DNA of 64,000 nt from Rugalucina vietnamica (GCA_964017185.1 OZ024872.1:44212188-44276187); one strand, 5' to 3'; numbered from the stretch's first letter, positions 1-10,825 are shown. Notes: generated by a model not told the origin, from the sequence alone. Made by a program: numbers and translations.

Positions 1-370
1 CAAATTCCGGATTTCTCATGGCGCGGTTCAATTAAAATTTCAGCTTTTAAAATGTATCTGATCAGCACTGTGACGTGTTGTTGCTCATTATTGTATATCA
101 AAATACAGTGTAGCAAATACAGATCCGTTATTAGGTGTCAATTTCTTAAGTAATTTGTATTTACATTTTACGGCTGTAAAGTGACATTGGCTACATGTAC
201 ATGTATACTTGTGGGAACTTCTTTAAATAACATGTTACACAGTTGTCAATGCTTATTCGTTTAAACAACACCACTATACTAGTTTCCAGTAAAATTAAAG
301 TCTTTAGATAATGGCCTTCAGAATGTACACGAAGTATAATGTGTTATCTTATTCTCGACTACTTATTACT
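1..370. other. AT-rich flank, nothing recognised
   Basis: No reading frame, repeat family or RNA gene that I can recognise. It would lie 3' of the C1q-domain gene. Confidence 0.5.
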
Positions 371-373
371 CAG

Positions 374-379
374 TTTATT
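374..379 (-). terminator. AATAAA poly(A) signal of the C1q-domain gene
   Basis: AATAAA on the minus strand, about 113 bases downstream of the stop codon, correctly oriented and at a plausible 3' UTR distance. Confidence 0.45.
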
Positions 380-491
380 ACACATTCCCTACAGTAACAG
401 TTTTTATCCATTGGATCTCGTATACATGTAAGCCGAATATAGGTTTAATCGGAAACCACGAAATTCACCACGCATACTAGTCTGTGTCTTC

Positions 492-1295
492 TCACTTTGC
501 GACCAGAAAGCCAGAGAAACTATTCATACGGTGAATGTCGTCAAACAGAACTGATCCAGAACTAATATATGTTACTTTTAGAAACACCTGACTCCCTCTC
601 TGGAGGCGAGCCAACGCAGATCCAGAATGACACACGTGATAGTCTTTAGCTGCTGACGCAAACCTTCCCAGTACACCCTCGTCCGCCATGAACGCGACAT
701 AAATGGCTTTATTGTAATATGTACAAAGTGTTGCATGAAATACATATATACCATCAACTGGAACGGTAAACTGGCCCGTTCCTGTTTTGTAGAAGCCACC
801 CTCGTTCAGTCGCATATGTTTAAAGATGATTGTATTACCATTAGACGAAGACGAGCTGGAACTCTCGTAGGCCGAGAAACCGATGAAAGGTCGTTGATCA
901 CCATCAGTGAGCGAGCTACTGAGGTTTTTAACTTGAGATGTTAAATGTCCAATAGCGTGATTAGAAACATCCAGGGAATTTTGCAGTGTTGCAGTTGACT
1001 CCTTAGATTCAGTTATTATGGCCTCAATCTTAGTTTCCAAGTCCAAGTTTTTCTTCACAAGGTCTTCAATTCGTTGGTTTTGCTCTTCAATTCGTTGATT
1101 TTGTTCTTTGTTAGCATGTTCAGAGTCCAAAAGTTTCTGCAAAACTTTGTATTCATAATCGAAACGACAATTGCCTTGTGGTTCTTGTTCATTCATGTGA
1201 GATAATCCTTGGTTGGCCATTAAAACCATGGTAACACATAGATTTTGGATCAGAAACAACATGGTAAATGAATTTGCGAACACGAAACAGTGCAT
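492..1295 (-). CDS. C1q-domain secreted protein, single exon
   Basis: This is an open reading frame of 267 codons plus stop. Residues 1-32 are hydrophobic and look like a secretion signal; a second Met at residue 12 would give a more typical signal peptide, so the start is uncertain. Residues about 50-125 are rich in Glu, Lys, Gln and Leu with heptad character and fit a coiled coil. The C-terminal ~135 residues form a C1q/TNF-like jelly roll: RPFIGFSAY, then FTVPVDGIYVFHATLC, SGSALARLQRGSQVFLKV and a terminal NSFSGFLV strand. A Ser run (about residues 145-152) lies in a loop. C1q-domain proteins are greatly expanded in bivalves, where many act as secreted lectin-like recognition proteins; that role is inferred here. 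There is no collagen stretch, so it is of the C1q-like (not complement C1q) type. No intron is needed. Confidence 0.9.
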   Translation of the reverse strand: MHCFVFANSFTMLFLIQNLCVTMVLMANQGLSHMNEQEPQGNCRFDYEYKVLQKLLDSEHANKEQNQRIEEQNQRIEDLVKKNLDLETKIEAIITESKESTATLQNSLDVSNHAIGHLTSQVKNLSSSLTDGDQRPFIGFSAYESSSSSSSNGNTIIFKHMRLNEGGFYKTGTGQFTVPVDGIYVFHATLCTYYNKAIYVAFMADEGVLGRFASAAKDYHVCHSGSALARLQRGSQVFLKVTYISSGSVLFDDIHRMNSFSGFLVAK

Positions 1296-1348
1296 TGTCT
1301 GCTCTCAGTATCAGAGAAACGAACTTGCGATATTCAAAATGTCTGAGC

Positions 1349-1356
1349 ATTATATA
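1349..1356 (-). promoter_or_regulatory. candidate TATA box of the C1q-domain gene
   Basis: On the minus strand the sequence reads TATATAAT about 55 bases upstream of the start codon at 1295. Spacing would put transcription start near 1320 and leave a short leader. This rests on motif and position only. Confidence 0.4.
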
Positions 1357-1689
1357 GCATTTGCGTTGTCATCTTCGTTACGCTCGTCACAAAAAAATGT
1401 TTTCTTTGGGTTCCATTCAGAGAAGACTGGACTGTATAGCCATAAAAGATGGCCAAAATGATTTACCTGGCCATCCAAAATCGTTGTGGAATTTCTACAG
1501 TGTATGTGCAGTAGAGAAGCACACGAATCAGCTTAATTGTAACGGCAGAACTGACCATCTGAGTTTGTTTCTTTATCTGCAGCCATAAGGGTTTATTATG
1601 ATTGGGCTCAATATTAGGGTTGAGCCAGCTTTGGGCATTAAATCAATCAATCATCTGTACACCTTACATCAGGATAACATGTCTATCAA

Positions 1690-1830
1690 TAGTAAATACC
1701 ATTTTATATAGTAAAACTGTGGTATACAAGATTAAACAAACTTTCTTATTTTTGATACAAAACATAGATTGAGGGCACTCAAAACATAGATTCAGGGCAC
1801 TCGTTAGAACTGCCTCGGTAGGTCTGATTT
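1690..1830. repeat. fragment of b-family palindromic MITE
   Basis: Contains degraded b-family pieces: 'tttatatagtaaaactg', 'cttatttttgat', 'acaaaacatagatt' and 'gttagaactgcctcgg'. The phrase with the 'gggcactc' end is present twice in a row. The rest of 1357-2220 shows nothing recognisable. Confidence 0.55.
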
Positions 1831-2224
1831 TTTAATTTCTTATACAAGAATTCACCGACTTCATGTGTCTTTTATGCATGTAATGTTTGTCTTATATTGT
1901 GTTAAATGAATCTTAAAATCGGCGAACCCTTAAACACATTAGTTCATCTCTTAAGCAGAGCAGGCATAAATTAATTGCGCCAAAGTTGTCTTTTATTCAG
2001 ATGACGGACTTCTTATTTCTTTCTCCCATGACCTGAAATAGCGGATGATAAACATGTCTTGTCAAGAAAATAAAGGGACAGAAATACTTATATTTAGTTT
2101 CGTTAGACAACAGCATCAGATTGCATCTGGCTGTCTGCTAATATTAACATAAATTAGCATTCAATTTTATCATTTCGGTCTAGATGAACCAATGAAATAA
2201 CATCTTGTGATCCAGGCCGAGGGT

Positions 2225-2860
2225 ATTCCCCTTGTTATTTTGCAGTTTATTCGGTCAGGCTTAAGCAGGTTAGATCATTGACTAGTTAGAGATTCACCAC
2301 GAGGACCGAATAACTAACTAAATGTTATGAACCACTGCAGAAGCTGAGGGTGAGGTTATGGCCATGTAAAACCGGTTTAAGCCCGCCAGTAACTTTGTGT
2401 TACTGATCGTTCCAAGTCGATACTTCTGTGGTGGTTCTTTTTGTTTTATGTTTTGGTGTATAAAAAATTTTTGTGCTGTTGGCGCCTTATGTATGTTTTC
2501 ATATTTTTAGTTAAGTTAAGGTAACTGAGTGGCCACCTATTGGGAAAATAGCTGCTCATTCGGCTTACGATATGTTTCATGGTATAAGTACCTGATTGTT
2601 AGTTTGGTTTTTTCCCACCTCGGTTTTTGGAGTGGGAATCTTTTTCTGATTGCGCCTTTTCCTGATATTTGCCTACTTGTACCTTAGTATATGCAACCTT
2701 TCATTAAATCATGAAAAGGGTACAAGTAGGCAAAGATCAGGAAAAGGCGCAATCAGAAAAAGATTCCCACTCCAAAAACCGAGGTGGAAAAAAGCCATAC
2801 ATGTTTATATTTGTTATATACTGGTTGTATTAAAGTTGATGGCTGGAAAGTAACAAATAA
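2225..2860. repeat. dispersed repeat D, copy 1, with an inverted second piece
   Basis: Shares long blocks with 15680-15840, 33343-33860 and 38507-38770, for example 'gcccgccagtaac', 'gtggccacctattgggaaaa', 'cattcggcttacgatatg' and 'ctgattgcgccttttcctga'. Around 2620-2790 the last block is followed by its own reverse complement, giving a hairpin with arms of about 60-70 bases and a loop of about 45. Family class is unknown. Confidence 0.7.
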
Positions 2861-3554
2861 TAGCCAGTAGCCTCCCTGCATTGAGATATCTGGGTAAATC
2901 CACTATCATAGCTGTAAAGAATTCGTACTTACAACACCTTCCTCATGGGGTCCATGCCTTTATGGGGAGGAGGGCTGTTGTAACGGCGTCTGGCTATTCC
3001 CTGCTATTTTACATGGATAGGCCTACACCACATATTTGAATTGGTTTGGGCCTCAAATTGTTCGTTTTGTAAATGTAAATAATTTGATCGGGGCCTGAAA
3101 CGAACCATGTCCGAATCGACAATGTGCCAACTTCGCATCGCTTTTCCATAGGAAATATGCGATAACATTGTAATTTCACGGCTACATTACACGAATCAAA
3201 CCCTAAATAAATGAAACATACCATCTATAATGCATTTATTCCCGTTCTGTAGCTGTATTTTACATATGTTTACATCCAATTTTGATTTCTGAGCTGTCAT
3301 TCGCGCTTCAGAACTTTGTACATTAACTAAACCTATCGAGCCGTAGCAATCCGAAACGGCAGCTACTGTTGCTAAGCGCGTGCCAGATTCCCGAAACGCT
3401 GGTTTCCGACCCCATACACTCCCCAATGGCGAGCGCATCAATTCCCTGGAAACATGTGTGGGTATATAAACCGAAACGAGCAGCCAGATTCTCCGTTGCT
3501 GAGTTGTTGGCAACCTTGCTGTACATGTAGCTTCCAATAGCTCCCTAGCTATAA
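2861..3554. other. unassigned intergenic sequence
   Basis: Minus-strand open frames of up to 120 codons occur here, but they have no recognisable domain and no supporting splice context. I see no repeat family. Confidence 0.4.
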
Positions 3555-4390
3555 GCATAGCTGATCACCAATCTCGGTGGAAACATTCTAAATCTCGGTG
3601 GAAATATTCTAACACCTAAGAGGCCCTACCAGGGGTTTGGAGGATTCAGGGAGAAGGGTCATTTAATTTCAGGGAGCTGGGGAGCACTAGCAAATATTTT
3701 AAGGGATCTGGGGAGCAAGCGGGGATTTAGGGAGCAAAAGAAGAAAACTTTCAGGGAGCTGAGGAAAAACAAATCAGGGAGCTGGGGAGAAGGGTCAATT
3801 TTTTCAGGGAGCAGGGAGCAAAGACCCCCTATGGTAGGGCCTCACCTAAATTTCACCCCTTTAGCATGCCAAACAAAAGAAATACAGAAAACGGTCCAGC
3901 ACAGGTCTCGTAATATTTTGTTTACATTTCTCCACCCACTTTGGCGGAAAGTTGCGCCCATTTTGGTGGAAATATTTCTTCTACTTTTCTAATCTATCTC
4001 GGCGAAGTTGGCACTGGTTTTGATTATTACATAATATAGTAAACACCTTTGAATATTCATCACCTAGTATTCATGTGAATTTGAATTGTTTTACTTCAAT
4101 TTCTAAGGAACTATTTTGTTTACCCATCTCGATGGAATTCGCCTATCTCGGTGAAGTCCGCCAAGCTCGGTGAAATAAACCCATTTAGGCGAAGACACAC
4201 TTTAACCTGAATTTGTGCTACTTATGCATTAGTCCTGAGTTCATTGGACAACCTGAGTCTTTGTTCTGTCTTGCCAGCAATGAATTAAAGCTGTAGTGTG
4301 TCTTGCTTCTATTTGCGTGACGTTTCGCCCATTTCGGTGCAGTTTCGCTCATCTCGGTGAAATTCCGCCAAGCTAGGTGACACCCTTCAT
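3555..4390. repeat. region of degenerate CTCGGTGAAA motifs
   Basis: Variants of 'atctcggtgaaatt' recur at irregular spacing (near 3571, 3594, 3955, 3990, 4127, 4147, 4166, 4327, 4350 and 4372), often as pairs joined by 'cgccaagct' or 'cgcccattt'. This looks like an old decayed minisatellite split by later insertions such as the element at 3620. Confidence 0.5.
3620..3842. mobile_element. short TIR transposon (GAGGCCCTACC type)
   Basis: A 223-bp element with inverted ends: GAGGCCCTACCAGGGG on the left and the complement of AGGCCCTACCATAGGGGG on the right. It is flanked by the direct repeat CACCTAA on both sides, which fits a 7-8 bp target duplication. The body is a run of 'cagggagctgggga' variants and has no coding capacity, so it is non-autonomous. 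Confidence 0.75.
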
Positions 4391-4499
4391 ATAAGATTTA
4401 GTCGTCAGTATTTGATACTATGTTAATTAATGCAATACTTTGATACTTAAGGGGATTATTTATCTAAGGTGCTGAGTTGTATAACTGCAAATATTAGGA

Positions 4500-5077
4500 T
4501 TTACGGCTATATTCTCTTCCGTCACTCAAACTCAAACTCGAACTCGACTCGCGAGAGTATGGCTGGAGTATGAGTCGAGTGGGATTAAATTGAGTGTGAG
4601 TGGAGTATAGATTTGGTATGCACAACAGTCACTCAACCATCACTCACTGGAGTGTCAGGTTTTCATTATAAAACAAAGAAATTTGAAATCTTATAGACAT
4701 TTGATGTAATAATTCTAAAATCAAATAAGCAGCAAAGACTCTGACTAGACGCCGCATATTGCGGTATTTTGATGTGCACGCATTGAATTGTATTTGCTTA
4801 TACTCATTCCTTCTTTACTCAGAGTATTGTTTGTTTGTTTGCTTGTTTGATTATTTGTCTTTTTCGAAAAAATAAGGGTCCAAAAATTTTAAGTAGCGCT
4901 TGAGTGAGGTGTCTCCTTCACTTAACGTTTACTCGAAATTTGAGTTGAGTTCGAGTGTGAGTGGGACATGTGCATACCGAATCGAACAGTTATGCGCTCA
5001 CACGAGTGCCTGATCAGATTATCTGAATGAGTTTGAGTGGAGTATGCTTCGAGTGTAGGTTAAGAATACAGCCGTTA
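4500..5077. mobile_element. non-autonomous TIR element with GAGTxGAGT body
   Basis: The left end reads TTTACGGCTATATTCTC and the right end is the complement of TTAACGGCTGTATTC. Inside the ends are runs of 'actcaaactcg' on the left and 'gagtttgagtggagtatg' on the right, in inverted orientation. There is no coding potential. Confidence 0.6.
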
Positions 5078-6119
5078 ATTCGTACATCTAAGGTTAGGAG
5101 CTGAGTTATACATGTACAACTCCATGTATTGTACTTACACTTGTATTTAAATGTTGGGGAATAGTAATGGTTACAGACCACCCTGAATGGCTTCCATTGA
5201 AAACAATGCAAAATAGGCCTCATTCACAGCACTGTGCGAAGTTCCACAACATTCACTCACTAATAAATTACCCTGGATTGATAAATTCAGTACCAGAGCT
5301 CTTCAAAAAGAGATAAATTCACACAGCATGACCGATTCAGTTTTTCACAAATTTAACTTGAACACACACACTGACCTCTGACAGCAAGTAGAACGGAAGA
5401 CCGCAGTGTTCCACCGTGACCTTTTGTCGCTTCCACGCAGAAGATATAGTCCTCCATGATATCATGTATTATACCTTAAATTGGTAGAATATGTATCAAA
5501 TTAAAAATTAAAATCAATTGTAGCCACAAATTAACACCCAGGAGTGAGACACTCACCACTGAGGAAGCCTGCAGAATTTTTCTTAGGAACTATTTAGGCA
5601 TCCTACGACCCCGGAAGTAATTTAGTAGAGGTTTGACACCTAATATGTCTCTCTTTAACTGCAACTGCATTCACATAGTATAATTTTCTGCAACTGCATT
5701 TACCTAGTATAACTGTAACTGCAACTATTAAGTATAACTGTATCTACAGTATCTTACTAGCAATAATAATCTAATGCACTGAATTTAATTATACCTGTTA
5801 CTGCACTAAGTTAATTCTGATATGTATAGCTTCAACTGCATCTTACTGTTTCTTTAATTAGTAATAAAAAGGTGCAAAAGTGTATCCATTGATATTGTAT
5901 TCTTATACCAATAAAATGTGTATGTTTGAATTGCTTTAGCCATCATATTGTTAAGGGAAACAAAATAGATTTAGAAAATTGCAACAATGGCTCAAGTGTC
6001 AGCCCAGGTCGGGTCCACAGAAAATTCCTAGTGAATTCATTGTGACTGGTCACCTTTCTGCCAATATAAAGAGAGTATACGCTCGCCCAGGTGGCCCCGT
6101 TGCAATATTTGACGAATGG
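5078..6119. other. unassigned intergenic sequence
   Basis: AT-rich; no confident gene or repeat. A 34-codon minus-strand frame near 5456 starting MEDYIFCVEAT with a GTCAGT donor-like site was seen but has no partner exon. Confidence 0.35.
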
Positions 6120-6325
6120 ATTGTCCCATCATTATAAAATAGATGAGTCAACTTTCAGTTTTGGGCGTGTTAGGAGTGATTTCTAATTTGTATCCCATTT
6201 CTTGATAAAGTTTCGCAAAGCAAATAGAATAGCCCCAGATGGGACGCCGCCTTCTGTTGCGTCACATCTGGGGTTATTCTGTTTGCTATGTCCCACAAAA
6301 GGGACGTTAGGCTAATATGACTAGT
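6120..6325. repeat. R-family hairpin repeat, copy 1
   Basis: Related to 42395-42625 and 52916-53128. Shared blocks are 'tagccccagatgggacgcc', 'tctggggttattctgtttg' and 'tgtcccacaaaagggacgt'. The centre is a hairpin of the 'agatgggacgcc ... gcgtcacatct' type. The stretch 6326-6668 after it holds nothing I recognise. Confidence 0.6.
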
Positions 6326-6668
6326 TAAAACATAAAACCATACATATGAGCGTCAACTCCCATACGAGCACTTGATCTCAGGTTGCATCCTGTTTATGAC
6401 ACTTTGAAAAGGGTGTTGTAAACATTTTTGTGATATCAACTTGCATCCATTAATTACAAAAAAGTTCAAAACCAAGCAGATACACCCAAAATACGACAAG
6501 CGTGAGAGAGTTCAAATATATTTCGAAACATTTTTACAATTTTTGTTTCCATATGCTTCAGCAGGTAAAAGTGCAAAAGTTCGTCCCCTCTGTTCAGATA
6601 CCGACTTCATAGGCTATTAATGTCTTTCTTCAAGCTTCATTTGCATCACTTATATTCCAAATATTGCA

Positions 6669-6677
6669 CGTACGGGT
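6669..6677. repeat. target-site duplication of LINE copy 1 (3' side)
   Basis: CGTACGGGT, matching 10665-10673 on the other side of the element. It fixes the LINE boundaries. Confidence 0.65.
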
Positions 6678-6712
6678 GATAGTTCGTCTCTCACTAATGA
6701 GAAAGACCATCA

Positions 6713-9700
6713 TTATTTCTTGAATAGTGCTGATGTGTGTTGGTGAGTTCTTTGATGGCTGACTAGGCCAATTCTGGCTCTAAACTGTCGGTTGCAAGTA
6801 GAGCAAGTCAATGTCATAGAGTCTGCTGGTGGCACATTTGTTTTGGCTTTGCGCTCTCTTCGCTTTCTTTCAGCTTCACAGATTCTTTTCTTTTCATAGA
6901 GAGCTGCTCCTTTGTTGATGAGACCTCGCCACTTTGATCGCTCCTGTGCAGTCTGTTCCCAGGACCCCATTGGTATTTTGAAATCCTTCAGAGAGGCTTT
7001 GAGGGTGTCTTTGTAGCGTTTCTTCTGGCCACCTTGAGAGCGCTTTCCCTCCTGTAGTTCTCCATAGAAAACTTTCTTTGGAAGTCGCGCATCAGGCATT
7101 CTTATAACATGGCCAGTCCATCTTAGCTGTGCTAGCTTTAAGACTGTATGCATGCTTTGCATCCCTGCTTTCCTCAGGACCTCTGTGTCTGGAATCTTGT
7201 CCTGCCACTTGATTTTTAACAACTTTCTCAAACAGCTTAAGTGGAAATGGTTAAGTCTCTTTGCATGGCGTTGGTATACTGTCCAGGTCTCACATGCATA
7301 CAAGAGGGTTGGCAGTACCACAGCCTTGTAGACTTTCAGCTTGGTGTCAAGCTTGATTCCATTTCGCTCCCAGACATTTGCACGGAGTCTTCCGAATGCC
7401 ACACTAGCTTTTGCAATTCTGGCAGTGATCTCATCATCAATATGCACTGCTCTGGAGAGAGTGCTTCCCAGGTAGGTGAACTTGTCAACAACTTTCAGTT
7501 TTTGCCCATTCACAGTGATGGCTGGTTCATTATATGGTTTTCCGGGGGCTGGTTGGTGTACAACCTCTGTCTTTTTTGTGCTGATTGTGAGATCATAGTT
7601 ATCACATGACTGTGAGACTTGATCCATGGCTCTTTGCATTTTTGCCTCTGTGTTGGCATTCTTATCCATATCATCTGCATAGAGGAGCTCATCTAGCACA
7701 TCAGTCTGGACCTTAGTTTTGGCTTGCAACCTTCTGAGGTTGAATATGTTGCCATCAAAACGGTACCTGATTGGAAAACCAGTGTCACTGTCCTGAAAAG
7801 CATCCATAAGCATGGCAGAAAACATCATGCTGAACAGTGCTGGTGCCAGAACACAGCCTTGTTTGACCCCATTTGTTACTTCAAATGGTTCAGAGAACTC
7901 TCCATCATTCTGCACACGTGCCTGCATGCCATCATGAAACTGCCGCACCATAGCTATGAATCTGGGTGGACAGCCAAACTTGGCCATGATTTTCCAGAGT
8001 CCATCACGACTAACAGTGTCAAAAGCTTTGGTGAGGTCAACAAACGTCATGTATAGATCTACATTCTGTTCTTGGCATTTCTCCTGAAGCTGTCTTGCTG
8101 TGAAGATCATGTCTATTGTCCCTCTGTCTTTTCTGAATCCACATTGACTTTCTGGGATAAGTCCCGTCTGATCAAGATGAGCATTCAGACGATTCAACAG
8201 AATTTTTGCAAGTATCTTCCCAGCAATTGATAGGAGGGAGATGCCTCTGTGATTGTCACAGACTTGAGGATTTCCTTTCCGCTTGTATAGGTGGATTATG
8301 GATGCATCCTTAAATTCTTGTGGGATAGCCTCCTTCCTCCACATACAGTGAAACAACTCTGTCAGTTTCTCTGCCATGGGTAGCCCCCCAGCCTTGTAAA
8401 CTTCGGCAGGAATTGCATCTGCACCTGGGGCTTTGCCAGATGATAGTTGTTGAACTGCTTTTCTTGTTTCCGTAACGGTAGGAAATTCATCTAACAGAAC
8501 ATTGCACTCTATCTGTGGAAGTCTGTCGATTGCATCCTGATTGATGCTTGATGGTCGATTAAGCACACTATTGAAGTGTTCCGCCCACCTTTCCAAGATA
8601 GCCTCTTTATCTGTGAGAAGAGTGTTTCCATCTGCACTGAGCAATGTGGTGGCTCCAGAACTCTTTGGACCATAAATGGTTTTCAGTGCATCATGAAATT
8701 TCTTCATGTCCTTTCTATCCGCAAAAGACTGAATTTCTTCTGTTTTCTTCCTCAGCCAGGAATCTTGCATGTCCCTAAGCTTGGTCTGGACTGTCTTACA
8801 AATGTTGCTGTAGGCTGCTTTCTTGGATACTGAGCTAGTATCATCTTGATGTGCCTTGAGCAAACGGTGCTTTTCTTCAAGAAGCCTCTGAATTTCATCA
8901 TCATTCTCATCAAACCAGTCTTGATGTTTGCGAGATGGATGGCCTAAGGTGCTTGCAGCTGAAGAAAGAACTGTTTTATGGAAAACTGTCCAGTTTTCTT
9001 CGGGGTCCTCTGAACTGAGATTCATTGCATCAAGTTGGTTGCAAATGTCTGTTAAGAAATTTTGTCTCATGCTGTCTTTATTCAGCTTTGAGACATCCAG
9101 TCTCTTAGGAGCTTTCTTGCCTTGAGGTCGCCTCGCAGGCTGTATTCTTAGGTTGAGTTTGCTGACAACCAGTCTATGATCTGTCCAGCAGTCTGCACCA
9201 CACATAGTCTTTGTCACTTTAACATCCTGCCTGTCTGTTCTCCGCACTATGACATAGTCTATGAGATGCCAGTGTTTGGAACGGGGATGCATCCAGGATG
9301 TTTTGTTCCTATTAGGTAGACGGAAGACTGTGTTGGTGATTAGAAGATCATGTTCAGCACACTTCCTGAGAAGCAAGAGACCATTGCTGTTACACTTTCC
9401 AACCCCTTCTGGACCTATAACTCCTTCCCAGGTCTGGTGGTCTGTACCCACTCTGGCATTAAAGTCGCCAAGAAGGATAAGCTTGTCTGTGCGGGGTGTT
9501 GCAGAAATAACATTGTCTAGGTCATCATAGAACTTGTCCTTGACCTCATCTGGATTGGTCATTGTGGGTGCATAAGCACTGACAATAGTTGCATGTTTAT
9601 TGCCTGACAGAGGAAGTCTCAATGTCATTAGACGGTCATTAATGCCTTTTGGCAATCCTGACAGCTTACCAACAAGTTCTGTTTTGATGGCAAAGCCAAC

Positions 9701-9904
9701 TCCTGCTTCACGCCTCTCTTCACTTTTGCGTCCACTCCAGAAGAAGGTGTATCCAGCACCAACTTCTTTGATCTCCCCAACATCTGCGAACCGAGTCTCA
9801 CTCAATGCAGCTATCTGTATATCATACCTCCCAAGTTCTCTGCCCACAAGGGCCGTTCTACGCTGTGGTCTATCTGACCCAACACTATCCATTAAAGTGC
9901 GCAC
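6713..9904 (-). CDS. LINE endonuclease / reverse transcriptase, intact
   Basis: 1063 codons without a break. The N-terminal APE-type endonuclease (about 1-245) shows AALSETR (E36), SAYAPT, LLGDFNARVG and TDHRLVVSKL. The reverse transcriptase (about 480-800) shows DNHRGISLLS, QCGFRKDRGT, FVDLTKAFDTVSRDGLW, NGVKQGCVLAP, LLYADDMD with the catalytic aspartates, and FTYLGSTLSR. The C terminus carries one C2H2 finger, CSTCNRQFRARIGLVSHQRTH. The frame is open 28 codons further upstream and reads IGAWNVRTL across the point used here as start, which is a GTG; the true start is therefore upstream or the protein uses a non-ATG start. The protein would nick the target and copy its own RNA by target-primed reverse transcription. 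The intact frame suggests recent activity. Confidence 0.93.
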   Translation of the reverse strand: MRTLMDSVGSDRPQRRTALVGRELGRYDIQIAALSETRFADVGEIKEVGAGYTFFWSGRKSEERREAGVGFAIKTELVGKLSGLPKGINDRLMTLRLPLSGNKHATIVSAYAPTMTNPDEVKDKFYDDLDNVISATPRTDKLILLGDFNARVGTDHQTWEGVIGPEGVGKCNSNGLLLLRKCAEHDLLITNTVFRLPNRNKTSWMHPRSKHWHLIDYVIVRRTDRQDVKVTKTMCGADCWTDHRLVVSKLNLRIQPARRPQGKKAPKRLDVSKLNKDSMRQNFLTDICNQLDAMNLSSEDPEENWTVFHKTVLSSAASTLGHPSRKHQDWFDENDDEIQRLLEEKHRLLKAHQDDTSSVSKKAAYSNICKTVQTKLRDMQDSWLRKKTEEIQSFADRKDMKKFHDALKTIYGPKSSGATTLLSADGNTLLTDKEAILERWAEHFNSVLNRPSSINQDAIDRLPQIECNVLLDEFPTVTETRKAVQQLSSGKAPGADAIPAEVYKAGGLPMAEKLTELFHCMWRKEAIPQEFKDASIIHLYKRKGNPQVCDNHRGISLLSIAGKILAKILLNRLNAHLDQTGLIPESQCGFRKDRGTIDMIFTARQLQEKCQEQNVDLYMTFVDLTKAFDTVSRDGLWKIMAKFGCPPRFIAMVRQFHDGMQARVQNDGEFSEPFEVTNGVKQGCVLAPALFSMMFSAMLMDAFQDSDTGFPIRYRFDGNIFNLRRLQAKTKVQTDVLDELLYADDMDKNANTEAKMQRAMDQVSQSCDNYDLTISTKKTEVVHQPAPGKPYNEPAITVNGQKLKVVDKFTYLGSTLSRAVHIDDEITARIAKASVAFGRLRANVWERNGIKLDTKLKVYKAVVLPTLLYACETWTVYQRHAKRLNHFHLSCLRKLLKIKWQDKIPDTEVLRKAGMQSMHTVLKLAQLRWTGHVIRMPDARLPKKVFYGELQEGKRSQGGQKKRYKDTLKASLKDFKIPMGSWEQTAQERSKWRGLINKGAALYEKKRICEAERKRRERKAKTNVPPADSMTLTCSTCNRQFRARIGLVSHQRTHQHTSALFKK

Positions 9905-10366
9905 ATTCCATGCGCCAATCCGTAAGGGGATTACTCTAGCTTTTTTCTTTGTATTTCGACCGCTTAAGGGGATCCCCGCTGATCGCGGTTAACCAGCCAG
10001 GGGGTTTGAAGCAGGCAATTGTTTAGGGCACCTTTTCTAGCCCCTTCCCCATGCTACGGGGGTGAGCAGTGCGGTCCTAAATAGGTCTGCTCAGTCACTC
10101 AGCCGACTGCCGAATTCTGCTTACTGCTTCTCCTCACAGAAAACGACCATTAGAACTGAGCCGCCTGTGTGCAGGTCTGCAACTACAGCTCCCAGTGTGT
10201 CCTACACCTGCTGCTTCGCCACTCGCCCATCGCCACAGGACTTTGTAGGTATGTGGGTGCAAGTGTGATGAAATTGTTGTGTATGCAAGTGCTTGTGTGT
10301 TGAGAAATAAGATGACATGCGCTATGAAATTGGATTATAGTGAGGAAGAGGTGCGCAATGTCAACC

Positions 10367-10549
10367 TCACTCTCTAGTCCTCGCCCAGCTGCGCCCAGAG
10401 GCAAGACACAGGTCAAGACGTCTGGAGTTGGGTTTGGATGCAGTGGATGACCGTAACATCTTTAGTGCCTTGTCACGCTCTGCATGTTCCACAACATGTT
10501 GCTGTATCGCTTTCTGAACCGTTGAATCAGATGATTTCTTCCGCTCCAT
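10367..10549 (-). CDS. small basic ORF in the LINE leader
   Basis: 60 codons beginning MERKKSSDSTVQKAIQQHVV, rich in Lys, Arg and Ser, with no recognised domain. It lies inside the LINE boundaries defined by the target duplication, upstream of the main ORF. It could be a short ORF1-like protein or chance; nothing decides between these. Confidence 0.3.
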   Translation of the reverse strand: MERKKSSDSTVQKAIQQHVVEHAERDKALKMLRSSTASKPNSRRLDLCLASGRSWARTRE

Positions 10550-10825
10550 CTACCGAAACAGTCTTTGCATATCTGGACTAGGCATATCCAGACACACAGG
10601 TTTGATTTTGGAGTTTCCTTCTCCTAGATGAATTGCTGGCCACAGCTGAAGAGCTCCATCTACCCGTACGGGTACTCGTTATGTTGCTACAGTAAATAAA
10701 TGAGAAATGACTTAAAGTTAGTATGCAGATTATTTCAATAACAGGTATCGACAGCATTGTCCGTGTTCCACTCCGTGCTATAAAGACAAGTACTGTGGGT
10801 TGTTTTTATTTGAAACAAAAATGTG

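Larger units (their letters stand above)
6678..10664 (-). mobile_element. full-length LINE retrotransposon, copy 1 (RTE-like)
   Basis: A 3,987-bp element on the minus strand bounded by the 9-bp direct repeat CGTACGGGT. The 3' end is exact because copy 2 ends at the same base (...CGAACTATC) before its own target duplication. The 3' UTR is only 35 bases, has no poly(A) tail and contains a CTCATTAGTGAG hairpin. The 5' part (9905-10664) is a leader with a 60-codon frame (10367-10549). Endonuclease plus reverse transcriptase in one frame, the tiny 3' UTR and the short target duplication are typical of RTE-clade elements; the clade is inferred. Apart from the ORF there is no other gene in this stretch. 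Confidence 0.85.

Noticed and set aside
3196-3558. 120-codon minus-strand frame
   Set aside because: No recognisable domain, and two overlapping frames exist on the same strand; no start or splice support.
5386-5457. Minus-strand mini-exon starting MEDYIFCVEATKGHGG with a GTCAGT donor
   Set aside because: No partner exon or homology recognised; short frames with a donor-like site are expected by chance.
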